Of a stretch of DNA of 64,000 bases, positions 36,544-48,300 are shown in pieces. Under the pieces are notes generated by a model, which ran no database searches, was not told where the DNA came from, and saw nothing but the letters and a program-made list of their open reading frames with translations. The translations under genes were made by a program, and so were the position numbers. Origin of the DNA: Vanilla planifolia (lineage: Eukaryota; Streptophyta; Magnoliopsida; Asparagales; Orchidaceae); assembly GCA_023846275.1 (NCBI GenBank), contig CM043868.1, forward strand, positions 12,619,755-12,683,754, written 5' to 3'. Each line of letters opens with the position of its first letter. Within the stretch, counting starts at the first letter, position 1.

Positions 36544-38544
36544 GAGCAATACTAGGAAATACAAGTAGTTTATCTGAAGGAAAGCTTTAATTCTAATAAT
36601 ATATTAAAAAGCAAAGGAGAGGATTTTTTACCAAATTCTAAAATTTGCTTTTTGGTTTATTAGGAAAATGATGTAGAATAAGTTATAACAATGGGATGGT
36701 TGCAAAAAATTTCAACACCAAATTTGATTTAGAACTAATTTGGGGACTACTTAGAACCTAAATACATGATAAAGAGGCCTCCAAGGCATGATTAATTATT
36801 TCAGATCAACTAAAAGATTAGTATATGACTTAATAGATTAATTATAACATGTGATATAATTTTTAAAAATCATCTCAACAATTCAAATTTATTTATATCT
36901 CTATTTTTTGTGAGATAAAACATGGATATCTCAAATTTAAAAAATCAAGATTTCAAATTTATGAAATCAAGTTTTAAGAAATAATTAATCTAATAAATAT
37001 TAGTGTCAATGATGGTCACTTTTTTACTTAAAATGCTTCTAAAATTTTTGTTATATTTTGTCATTTTCTTAAGAAATGAGGTATTTGGACCCAAGTTTTA
37101 CTAGAACCATTAATGATTGATTCCAATAACTGTCCTCTGGTGGCACCTCAAAGGCATAGTCAACATTCTTAGTCAATTATTCCTAAAAACTAGTTTTGTT
37201 TTTTTTATTTCTTGAGAGATATTGTTATCCTTGTTGAAGATAAAAGGTTTTCGTAGTTTTTTAAGGAACTTTAGCTTTTTTTATCTCCAAATGAAATTCT
37301 TATTTGTTTCATAATTCAAGTCATCTACTTCAAATTTATAGCATAATTGTAAAAGTTTAATGAATTTCAATGTAATTTATGTTTTCGTAAAAATGAAAGG
37401 AGCACTAATAAAAGGTTATAATTTTAAATTGTCCTATTTCTTGTGGAGATTTATATGAGATTAGATATGAACTTGTCGGCCTTAAATAAAGGCATCATAA
37501 ATGATTAAAAAAATAGTTTAAGGTTTAAAATCTTATATTAGTAAATTAAGACTTTACAAGAGGAGAAAATTTTCCTATATTATGAATCAAAACCTAATAA
37601 TGAAAAGCAATTTAAATTTAGTGAAAATTTTATTTTATAATAAAAGAATCAATCAAGTTTTAAACATTATTTATAACAAGTTAAATGTTTGTATTTCTTA
37701 AAAATTTATTAAAATTATCACTTATTGAGAAAATTAAATCTCCATAATTAAAATAATCCATTAGATTTAAAGTTAGCTTAGAGTGTTCTATCACGTGAAT
37801 TAGGTAAAAGTTTCAAATTGAAGCCAAGTTGGCTCATTTATAAAAGAAGCCATAAAAGCTAATTAGTCAAACATAAGTATATCATTATAGGTTGAGTGTG
37901 AGATGTATAAACATCATTAAAATTGAAAAGTACACTTTGTTAGTCTTTAAAGATTGAATGTAAGATAATTTCAATAAAAAGATATGAGTACAATGCAAAC
38001 ATAGGACTTTTACTTTATTGAGTAAGAGGATTAGTTGTTTTACTAATAAAAAAGGTTAACTTGAGTTTGTCTTTTTGGGATTACAATGCACAAGAGTTAG
38101 CCTATGAAGGGAGAAAGTTTTAGATTGAATGTGGGATACAAAAACTTTAAAGACAATGTTTCTTAAGGACTAGAGAGCTATGGCATCCTTAGCTCTATTG
38201 CAAGTTAATTTGTCTTAATTGCATAATAAACAAATGCTTTGCAATTTTTAGAATAATATTCTTAAGAATTGATTTTATAAAAATAAAATAAAATATGCCA
38301 ACTTATTTGATAAAAATAAAAGCAGAAGGAAGCAAAATATTGAACAAAAGTGAGCAAGTTCATTTCTTCAGAGCATTCCAACTTAGCTGCCCGGCACTGT
38401 TATTGGCAAACCCTAATTGAGATTGAATGTATTTTTAAGTAATTTAATGCCATTAAGTATCATTTGAAAATGATTGATTAAATGAAGTAACAATTTTTTT
38501 TTTATCTAAAATTAAATATGTTTATGATGAAAAGCATGATTTAA

Positions 38545-39115
38545 AAAATTATCCATCCCAAGAAGTCTCGGGAAGGAGTGATGAGAAATCTAAAAAATAA
38601 AAAATAAAAAATAATTTAGCTATGCCATTATTGGAGAAACGGGAGGAATGTGAGCGAGCGGGTGACAGGCTCCTGGAGAGGCGGTTGCGGTCTCCTGTTC
38701 GGTGGAAGATTAGGCAGGCGAGAGGAGGCCATTGACGAAAGTTCACTACGGGGAGAGAGGAGGAGAGTTAGGGCAGAGGGTGGTTGGTGGATTGCGTTGC
38801 CGCTGAGTCTGCCATCTCCAGAGAAGGCGAAGATAACAGGGCTGTCGGTGATGCTGATCGCCAACCAGCTGCAGATGGTTATAGGGAAAGCGTGTGTGTG
38901 TGAGAGAGAGAGAGGGGAAGAGAAACAGAGAAGAAAGGAGCACCTAGAGATGGCGCCGTCGTCACTGTCGTCTAGTCGCTGTCATCGTCGTTGGACCGTC
39001 ACCATAAATCTATGATCTCGTGAAGAGTTGCCGACATGGGGAGTTTGTCGCTTCAACGCCAAGGATATAATGGTGAACCACTGGAGCCAATGAGAAAAGA
39101 GGCTGAGGTTTCGTA
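38545..39115. other. Isolated GC- and CpG-rich island, possible gene 5' end or captured gene fragment
   Basis: About 570 bp stand out sharply from AT-rich surroundings in GC and CpG content. Overlapping open frames exist on both strands: minus 38628-38864 (78 codons), minus 38549-38746, and plus 38650-39015 from a GTG. None resembles a protein I know. On the minus strand a (CT)n/(CA)n-rich stretch near 38890-38930 precedes ATG codons, and one of these would start MASSRLPNLPPNRR, which has the look of a plant leader or targeting sequence. An ATTGG box lies near 39090 on that strand. This fits a minus-strand 5' UTR plus start of exon 1, but no splice donor or downstream exon was identified, so a captured fragment or decayed first exon is equally possible. 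A short (AAAAAT)n lies at about 38594-38612. Confidence 0.35.
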
Positions 39116-42100
39116 GAGTGGCAGTACAAAAGACTTCTATTTTAGATCACAAAAGTAACTATAAAATGTTTCGGTTAGCTTATAAATTATTATTATATAA
39201 TAATCTTTTAAATTACAGCAAAATCTCAACGCTGTACGGCATATCACTATGTGACATGTTTGCACACTTTTTGTTGTGCGATGATATTATTAATAGGTTG
39301 ATCATATAATGGCATCATATTATTTTTTTTTTTTGAAAACTTTTCTAGTTAATTGTGTATTCTTGCTCGAGTTGTTTCTCTTAGACACTTCTATCCTACC
39401 TAGACTCTTAAGTATATAATACCACAATAGTTAAGAGATAGATTTTTTAATTTCCAAACTTATTTGAAGATTTTATGATCATGTCAATTATCAATGTCTT
39501 TTCATTATCTATAAATAGTGTATATGCATTATCTAATCTATTGAGAGCAACGTCTTTTTAAGATAAAATAGTTTTTAAGTGATGTTTCAAAGATTGTGAG
39601 ATTTACTTTAAGTTTTGGTCTGATTAGATTGATTGTATGTTTTTTAGAGGCATATTGAGGAGGTGATGATTTTCACAAAATAAAACATAACATTATGCAA
39701 TAATGTTGGAGATGTTGAGTTTTTATTTTATTGATTGATATTGACTTTTTGTTGGAAGTATTTTAAAATCTAATATTATTAATGTTTTATTAGATTGATT
39801 TGTTTGTTGAGTTTGTGCTATATTCTTTCTTAGATTTTATTCATAGGTTGATACATCGGCAACAAAAATCCATGTGAGTATGTTTAAATATGGATAATTC
39901 TAAATTTTATATGGATAGCTTAATACACAAACATACACACACATATTTATAATTTTGAGATAAAAGAGTAAAAATGATCTTTATTTATAGTTTTATTATG
40001 TTAAATATTATTCTATAGTACTAAGAATTTGTTTATAATAATTAATTATATGTATAAATAAATATTATTACACATAATAATATTAATTAAAATATATGTT
40101 TTATAATAAATTTGTCTTAAAAATTATTTTAAAAAATTAAAATTCTATGATAAATATAGAAATAAAATATTAACAAACAATATTAATATCATGAGACTAT
40201 CAATGCATGAAATAGTGAGTCTAACATTATTATTGATCTAATCTAAGTTAGGCATTCCATCGAAAAGCAAAAATTTACTTGGAATGATTATTGTGCGATA
40301 AAAATATATTTCTATAAAATAATCTTACATAAAGATTTTATAAAGACATTGGTTAGTAATGCTTTTTTACATAAAAGAGTTTTAAAATTAGAAGTTATTC
40401 ATTATATTGTTCATTATATTTGCAAATAAAAATTATTTAGATAGTTAATTATCTGTGTTTTTTATCTTTTTTTTCAACAAAATTTTGTTTAGATTAGACA
40501 AAACATGATAATAATATACATGTAATATGAGAGTGAGAGAGAGAATATCTTTATATTCTTGTTTAAGTGATGATGTATTTGATGAATTATGTTAAGTGAG
40601 TATTATTATGTTAGTATTAAAGTAAATATCTATGCGATATAATAAGCTAATTTTATAAGCTAACATGCAAAATAATAATTCTATTAATTGAGGTAGTTAT
40701 GAACTTATTATAACAAGAATATCATAATATATTGACAAAATAATCATGCTATATATAATTGATATCATATGTCAATATTAGCATGTGTCTTTATGTTGAT
40801 AAATGAATCCTAGAAATAGAATAATATATTTATCAAATTACTTCATTGTTTATTAAAACTCACTTATATTTTTCTTATGATTATCATTATGAATGTTTTT
40901 AATATTTAGATTAATATTATGAGTTATATTGATATAGTTTGACTCTATTTATTTCAATGATTGTCTTATTTTATTTACATATTATTTTGCTTGTCTTTAA
41001 CTATTATGTTTTGATAATAATTTTAATTTTTTTAGATTTAGTTAAGTTGGAAGAGTGGTTTTCATTATTGAACTAGCACAATTAGCATGACTCACGATAA
41101 GTTTTATACAATCATATTTTTATTTCATTAGCATTTATTAATATTGAATATTTCAATAGTTGCATTTTTCAATATTAATATTATTAATTAAAGTTTTTGT
41201 TGGAATAAAATAAATGCTTCTCATGTTTTTTGGTTTTTATCTTGATTTTTATTGTACTAGGAAGCTTATATTTCTTTACTTTGATTGATATGTAGTTAAA
41301 TTAATATTAAGACAATTTCTCGTGTTCCATTTGGAACACGATGAATAACCATTTTGACTCTCAGTTTGATGGGGTTAGAATGAAAATAAAGTTTTGATTG
41401 ATATAAAATTGATCACATATCTTCTAAATAAACCAAATGGATAACATACATAACCTCTTTAAGTGTTATTATACATTTGTTTTTTCAATTGTTTAGGGAG
41501 CTTTTTCGATAAGATATTGAGATGGTATCTAGATTTAAGATTTTGGATCCTTCCCATAACAAGTTCAAATCTTGGGCACACTCGTGGAAATTCAGCACGA
41601 CATTAGTTAAGAGTTTAATCCTTCCAAATTCTAAAAATATCTTCAGATTTCATGGTTAGGTCATTTATTTATAAATTGTTTTATCAAATATATGTGCTAT
41701 ATACATTATACCCTTAGTTCATCGATAAGAATTTTAATAATATGATATTATAACTCCTAAATTTGTGTATTACCATACATTTTAAATTATGAAAACATAA
41801 TGCAATATGTATAATTCAATTGAAAGTTTAACAAAAGAATAAAACATAATCAATTGTGAAATTAATATATCTTTGAATATTATAGAATTTAAAGAATTTT
41901 AGAATAAAATTGGACCTAATTTAAGATAGATTTAAGATTATTTTAATTACAATTTTTAAATGATCCCATGATTTGTTGATGGATTATGAATTTCTTACAC
42001 TTAGATATCTACTAACATGAAAGACCAAATAACTATTTTGTTCCTCTCAAAATCTTTGATTTTTAACTAATTTTTTTGTTTTACATTCAAAAAGTTCATG

Positions 42101-42189
42101 TCTTTTTATTACAAACAATTTAAAAAATCTTTCGTAAAAGCTTATTAAATAAATTAAAATTTTTAATCACATTAAAAGCTTTTTTAAAA
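39116..42189. other. AT-rich intergenic DNA upstream of the MADS gene
   Basis: Nothing coding recognised. A T-run lies near 39321-39335. The sequence has many A/T runs, and no transposon domain could be read. Confidence 0.5.
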
Positions 42190-42940
42190 GTTACTTTCTA
42201 CGCATTGTTTTTTGGCATCAATAGGCGAGCTAATCGGTAGTATTCGTCAGTCGTAAGAAAACGGAGGTTGCCAAAGAGAAAAATATCGAATATTGAGATG
42301 ACCACGCCCACTACAGCAACGCGAATGCGAACCGGGCCACGTGACCTGAGAGAACCCATCGAACGCCAGTGATCGCGAATACGCGCTTGCAATGATACGT
42401 GTCGACATCTTAAAGGCAAAGTGTACGGACAAGTACCTGGAGATAGTGGAGAGCATGTCACCCTCGTACGATATGGGGCCCGCATTCCGAATTCACGGAC
42501 CGTCATTGGTCTCCTTAGCTCGCGGGGACATGAAAGAGCCGGAAAGGGAAGGGCAGATAAAAGACCGGAGGAAGGTTTGCCGGTTACTGTCTCAATTTTT
42601 ACCCTATCGGAGAGCGGAACCAATGGGGCTTTCGTCGTGTTTTCTACTTTTCTTCGCGCCTTTACCTGAAATTGATACTTTCCTGGTGAGGCCATTATTG
42701 AAAGAAAGACGAATAAGGAAAGTTTGGCCACTAAACCAGCAAAGGCCTGTGTTTGTCTCTCCTTTGCGTTGCTGCTGAGGCACCGAGCAGGCGGCCGCCG
42801 AGGAAGACCAATTGCCCTTGGACCAGTTTTGGATCTCTTTTGCTTAAGTCTTTTGTCTCCTCCTTCTCGCCCTCCTTCATTCTTGTTTTTCTTCTTTTGC
42901 TGCTACTTGTTTGGGAAGGCCGAAAGGTATATAGAGAGAC
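42190..42940 (+). promoter_or_regulatory. CpG-rich promoter and 5' leader of the MADS-box gene
   Basis: GC and CpG content rise abruptly near 42190 and fall after exon 1, a typical plant gene-start pattern. It contains a G-box (42338-42343), an ACGTGTC element (42397-42403), CCAAT motifs in either direction near 42502 and 42619, and a TATA-like AGATAAAAGA near 42554. The last 200 bp before the start codon are pyrimidine-rich, as plant 5' UTRs often are, and contain no ATG. The open frames here on both strands (for example minus 42198-42731 and plus 42392-42778) match no protein I know and probably result from composition. The transcription start is not determined. Confidence 0.65.
42338..42343 (+). 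promoter_or_regulatory. G-box (CACGTG) in the MADS promoter
   Basis: The context is GCCACGTGAC, the full palindromic core bound by bZIP and bHLH factors (known for the motif class). About 600 bp upstream of the start codon. Binding is inferred only. Confidence 0.5.
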
Positions 42941-43122
42941 ATGGTGAGAGGAAAAACGGAGATGAGAAGGATAGAGAACGCTACGAGCAGGCAGGTGACT
43001 TTCACAAAGCGCAGAAATGGTCTGCTTAAGAAGGCCTTCGAGCTCTCCGTTCTCTGTGACGCCGAGGTCGGGCTTATCATCTTTTCCCCCCGCGGTAGGC
43101 TCTACGAGTTTTCCAGTTCCAG
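42941..43122 (+). CDS. Exon 1 of a MIKC-type MADS-box transcription factor, SOC1/TM3 clade
   Basis: Encodes the whole MADS DNA-binding and dimerisation domain, 60 codons plus two bases. It starts [18 protein letters not shown], followed by [36 protein letters not shown] and YEFSSS. The MVRGKTEM start and [12 protein letters not shown] end are typical of the SOC1/AGL14/AGL19 (TM3) clade, regulators of flowering time and meristem identity that bind CArG boxes as dimers in the nucleus. Gly in EVGLIIF is unusual; the clade mostly has Ala. The start is certain from family alignment. Exon length (182 bp, phase 2) and the AG|GTTCTTTC donor fit exon 1 of this family. The I, K and C-terminal exons were not found downstream in the window, so intron 1 is very long or the gene is broken. 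No frameshift or stop is present, and the exon lacks the decay seen in the transposons, suggesting selection. Confidence 0.95.
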
Positions 43123-43124
43123 GT

Positions 43125-43128
<4 letters not shown>

Positions 43129-43164
<36 letters not shown>
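43129..43164 (+). repeat. (TC)n microsatellite just inside intron 1
   Basis: CT repeats begin within seven bases of the splice donor. On the other strand this is a (GA)n tract; GA repeats are known binding sites for plant BASIC PENTACYSTEINE proteins in several MADS genes. A role here is inferred only. Confidence 0.85.
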
Positions 43165-44023
43165 ACTTTCTCACTCCTATATCCATTCTTTTTGTTCATA
43201 TGGATGTCTTATCTTGTTTGTGGATGCCATTCTGTGGGTTAATTAAAGCTTAATGGTTGAAGAGTAAATGTACGGCATCGTTTAGTCGAGTCACATCTAT
43301 CGACATAGCAAGTTAGCAGAAATATAATCCGTGGATCGAATTTCTTAGGGTTTCTTCTTTCTTGACGGCTTTCGTTATCGATCTTTCGCTCCACCTTCAA
43401 TAAGCTCTATTTCTTTTTTCTTCTTTTGGAATACAGTATAAAGATAGATGGAAGCATTTTGTTTTCTTTCTTCTTTTTAGAAAATTTGCATGCTTATGGT
43501 GCGGGGGAAGGTTTCTGATGAACTGGTACGTCTTGCCGAGCCTTTGCTGCGTGTCCACTTTCACTGTTTGTTTTCTCTTCCTGTTCATGTTCTCTTATCA
43601 TGGAGAAACCTTTCTGCATAGTGGATTCCAATTTCCATTCATGTAACAATGAATACTGCCCTGGGCCATATGAGGGAAGACAAGTAGAAGCAAAATATAA
43701 ATATTAAACGTTAATGGTGGTCCTATGTTTTGGATGGATGGATGAAAAAGGGAGCGGATTGTACTTTTGTCTGAAGTGCTTTTTAATCGAATAGTAATCT
43801 GTGTATTTTATGCGAAAAATAAGTGTAGAGTTAAATTGTTTCTTGAGCCATAGCTATCTCAAGTTGCTTGACATTGGTGGTGGTACTTGAACATTGACTT
43901 GGGTTTGTATAAGAGCTCATTAGGGTAGAGAAGGAACAGGAGCATGGAACTTGGTTACCGCACGTTTTATGATGTGTTAGAGGAGAAGAGAGGGGGGGAG
44001 GGTTGGCACGCAGAGAGAAAAAT

Positions 44024-44041
44024 AGAGAGAGAGAGAGAGAT
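44024..44041 (+). repeat. (GA)n microsatellite in intron 1
   Basis: A short GA run preceded by purine-rich sequence from 43980 (AGGAGAAGAGAGGGGGGGAG). Confidence 0.8.
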
Positions 44042-45300
44042 AGTTTACCTGAAAAACCCTTTGAATGAAAGTTTGCACTCTTTCTCATTGTTTAGGAAAC
44101 GTCACTAATACTTAGTTGATTGTAGAGGCAGTACCTCTTTCAAGTTAGATGGACACCTTGGGGAGGGACAATGGACTGGAGAATCTAACAAAAATGAGGA
44201 TGGCTAAAGAAGAAACAGCCTGATTTGTAGGCTGAAATTTGATATCTCTTCTTGTAATTGAGAATATCATTTTGTAGATGAATGAGCAATGGTTGTCTCT
44301 ATTTCCTTGAGTGTGCACTGTTACTGAGGCACGCTTTGACTAGTTGATTAAGGCAGCGAAAGCTTACTTGTCAAAAAAATATTTTGGTCGTTACCTGTCC
44401 AATCTTACAAAATTTGAGATCTTGTTTAACAGCATAACGTTGGGCTTTTGGCTGTTGCTTTCTGTTGCTGTGGATGAGTTTTAGTTTATCTGCCTGGAAT
44501 CATCAACTTGCATGCATGATTCCTGGATTGATTTTCAGTTTTTGAGCTGAACCAAAAAAGGTGAGTTTTGTTCGTTTTGACCAGAGGCTTGGAAGAACAA
44601 AGGGAACCAAATCTAATGACCTCGTCAAGGCCTACAGATTGGGTTCAAGAAAGAAGTAAAGTCGGGGCCAGATGGTGGGTGTACGTGCTTTATCTGACTA
44701 GGGACTAAGAACTAGGGCCTAGTACAAGGTCATCCAAAGGGAAGTTCGTCTTTTTCCAACAAAATACTTAGCCAAATTTACTGTTTGAATTCCCTTGGTT
44801 AGTGTTGTGTTAGGCTGTCAATCATAATTTCCACTACCCCTCCTTTTGATAGGTGGTATGTTTGGATTAGAGGTTTAGAATTATGACATAATATTCAGCC
44901 TTAAGTTTTCATACAACAGGGCATGCCTTCACTTTCTTTTCAAAAGCTATTATATTGATTTCAATGACAAGTATCACACGGATTTACATTATCGCATTTT
45001 GATATTAAGTAGCTTGTTGAACTGTTCATCCTTGTTAGATAGAGTATATTAGCTATTTTTAGACAGATAACATAATACAATAACAAAACTATTGTGACAC
45101 AAAGTAATTAGTTTATTCAAATTATGTTCCTAGTATTAATAATTGTTTCTATCTGAATTTGACTTGTCTCCAATATCTAGTGGCCAATATACACTCCGTT
45201 GTTTCAAATCATTGCTATAGGTGCAGGATATCAAAGACAAATGTTTTTTTTTCTTTTTTTTCTCTTCACCCGCCTTCCTAAATTGGTGTTTATGGAGGAG

Positions 45301-48300
45301 AAGGTAGGCGATGCCTCTTTGCTATTTTTGTCTTGGTCATAATTCATGGCTTACTCTGTGATTCTTTAGATCTAGTGTGGGAGAATGATATCCTCATAAA
45401 TTTTGGAAGGAGAAAATAGAAAAGTGTGGTGGAGGGAGTCAGTTAAGTGGAAGTGAAGATAAGGCTTCAACCCCCTTGTGAGGCTATTCTTTCTCATTCT
45501 CTACTAACAATAGCCCAAATAATAACAAATCATTTTAGAAAATGATTTTCTTTTAAAGTATTTTGATTATATTTAATTTTAATGGCATTAGTGCTTATGT
45601 CTTATATGCCTCCCAACGAAGGATCTGCCATTATCACATGAAGTGGTTGTAGTAGAAAAGCATAGTTGATTCCTAACATATTTTTGTCATAATTCCAAAA
45701 GCCTTTTCAAACAATCCTCAAGAAGCATTTCCACATGTCCTAAAACCTTTTAATTGTGCTTGTGGCACCATGTTGTGTTGCCAAATGTTTAATGAGTTCT
45801 TTTAGTCTTGACATTCCCCCACTTGTCCTACTACCTTTTGAAGTTCTATTCCTTCTGTCTTGAATACAACTTGGAAAGTCATCTCGTGTTTGAAGTCACA
45901 TTCTTTGTACGAGGACAAGTTGGTAGTTGTTGTATATGAATGCAAAATTATTTCCCTTGTTTATGCTAGTTTAATGTTGAGTTTCTATTTTGTGCCTATT
46001 CTCCTATCTATCTTTGACATGCAGATTGTGAATTCTATGACATGATTAATTCAATGCATTGTCATATATGTTTATATCATTTTTTCATAGTTATAGTTAT
46101 AATGGTTATTATTTGTTCTCAATGTTTCCACAACTAGAATGCTTTTGACTTGAAACTTCTATCTTTGTTATCAAGGTCCCATATGATCCTTAGTCATGAG
46201 CATCTTCTTTAGATGATTTTAGGCTCTTTCAATTTTGATCTCCATGCATTCTCTAGGTGGTTCAATATTTAGTTCTATGCTAAAATTGTGAGATTTGCTA
46301 GTTTTACATTACTTATAGTCATTGGTTTCCTCATCATGACCTGAACACTATTTTAGTGAGTTAACATTGACAATATTCCTTCCATTTCTTTGGTTGGATG
46401 CTTCTTTTTTGAGCATGGTTTCTCCAAGTTAACTTAGGCAGATTCAAAAAGATGTGGTCATACCTAATAATTGACCTCTTGAGTCAATTATAAGCATGGT
46501 GTTCAGTTAATTTTCTTTCTTGTAGTTTACGAATGATGTCCATATAAATAAGAATAACACATAAATAAAATGGTAAAATCCTTCAAACTAAATCTCTAAT
46601 TAGGAATCATAAAAAAGAGATAGTAGTCTTAAATAAATGTACTAAAGACAATGTTTTTGAACCAGCATGAAAATTATCAGCATGTATCAAAGGACAATAA
46701 CATGGATAAACCATGAATCAACAAGTCATCGGAATTCATTTCATCTCTAAATCATCACTTCAGAGAAAGTTATCATTCTAATTTCATTAGACTACCTTTT
46801 TAGATGGCTTTCCCAAAACATCCTTGCAGATCATGTGTAGATCTTGTTGCTAACATGATCAAAATTTTGTGATATCATTGAACCAAATAAATTAGAAACC
46901 AATTAGACTTCAAAGAATTGCCAAAAATTTATCAATAAATGTATATATAGTTGCCATCATGATAATGACATCACCATATATCAAATATTGGACCAACTCC
47001 ATCCATTATAACAAACATTTCTCTCAAGGAGCCTTCCATTCATTAGTGATGAATTTCAATATATATTTTTTTTGTATTGGCCACCCTCCATAAACAACCA
47101 AGTTCTCTTGAGGACTTACTTAAAAGTGTGTCTTACACAACTCTATATGTATATTCACAAGAAAATTATCATTCACTACTTTAATTATTAAAACTTAAGA
47201 TATATTTCATTCTAAGAAAAACTATAACTAAGCATGTTTTATTTATTGAAAGAACTCTATAGTTAGGTTATTTTCAATAATTTTTTCTATTTGACTCAAT
47301 ATTATTGTAATTAATCAAAGTTTTGTTTTCCTCCTCCCTAAACTAAGTGAAGGCACCAAATTTTACCCATTAAATCTTCATCACTAATTTAGAGCATAAT
47401 CACATTACAAACATCAATGGCTCGCACCTAAGTCCCGTGAGGCTTGAACCTCAAAATCAGATTATGGAGGCTAGTCGCTTGATTCTAGTTTTTTTTTTTA
47501 TGTTGGTCCTTCAAAGCCAGTTTATTGAGACTAAATTTTTTGTAAGTGTGGATATGGCTTCTTTAGATAGGTGTTTAGATTGGATGTGGGATTTAGATTT
47601 ATCACTCCAAGCTATAATAGATTTGAAAGTTATAGCTAATTTTGTTATGTATTATTGACTAAGCTCCTACATGACAGTTGTAATTACTTTTGTCCAAGTT
47701 ATCAACAATCAAGTTCTTAACTAATGGTTACAACTTATTATATCACATCATCAACAATTAAACTCTTACTTGATAATTATAATTATCTTTGTCATGTTAA
47801 CAAGAATCATACATCATACCTAGATTGTTAAGTTATTATAACTAAATAAATGAATTATAGTTGCAATTCATCACATACAAAAGTAAACTTGGATTACATC
47901 ATCTATCTCATCAATTATAAACAGACTCCAATGGTTTAGTTAAAGACAAGCAATTCCAAACGATTCTTATTGTTGAAGTGTAGCCCATTTTAGCCCATTT
48001 TTTCTTATGTAGTTTTTTCTTTCATTTTTTGTTTTTCTCTTTTATTTTTTCTTGGTCATCTTTGCCTCATGAAGATCCTATGATGTTTCTTTCTTATTTT
48101 GTAATCCTCTAGTGAAACTTAGTAAAATAAGTTTTTGTTATATTCTTTTGAATCTTTAATTACCATTAACATGTTTTTGATGCTATATGAGGGGATTAAT
48201 TGTTAGAGCCTTTACACATGATCTTTTCACTTCATCTCTTGATTTTCTTTTCCATCTACTCTAAGAATAAGTGGAGTGCTTCACAAGGATGCTCTCCACC

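Larger units (their letters stand above)
32781..38544. other. AT-rich repeat debris, no genes recognised
   Basis: Apart from the two reverse-oriented LTR starts listed separately, I recognise nothing in this stretch. Open frames are short and without motifs. 37780-37940 has a TATA-like TTTATAAAAG near 37838 followed by degenerate sequence, possibly an old LTR centre. Confidence 0.4.
43123..45300 (+). other. Start of MADS-gene intron 1, largely free of transposons
   Basis: The intron begins GTTCTTTC and goes directly into a CT repeat. This stretch is richer in GC than the later intron and shows no transposon domain. Open frames such as minus 43831-44088 follow the repeats and are not genes. 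I looked for exon 2 (expected to encode something like S-M-Q-x-T-I-x-R-Y) here and further on and did not see it. Confidence 0.6.

Noticed and set aside
38650..39015. Plus-strand 121-codon frame in the GC island
   Set aside because: It starts at GTG, overlaps minus-strand frames, includes a translated GA repeat, and has no recognisable domain. The island is reported without a protein call.
42392..43029. Several plus-strand frames upstream of the MADS exon
   Set aside because: They overlap each other and the promoter/leader, some start at TTG or CTG, and none resembles a known protein. They are products of high GC content. The true start is the ATG at 42941.
43017..43253. Alternative frame with Ser/Leu repeats over the MADS exon
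   Set aside because: Frame-shifted shadow of exon 1 continuing into the intronic (TC)n tract.
47400..47480. Possible tRNA-like segment around GGCTTGAACCTC
   Set aside because: The sequence recalls a T-arm, but no matching acceptor, D-arm and anticodon arms could be folded by eye.
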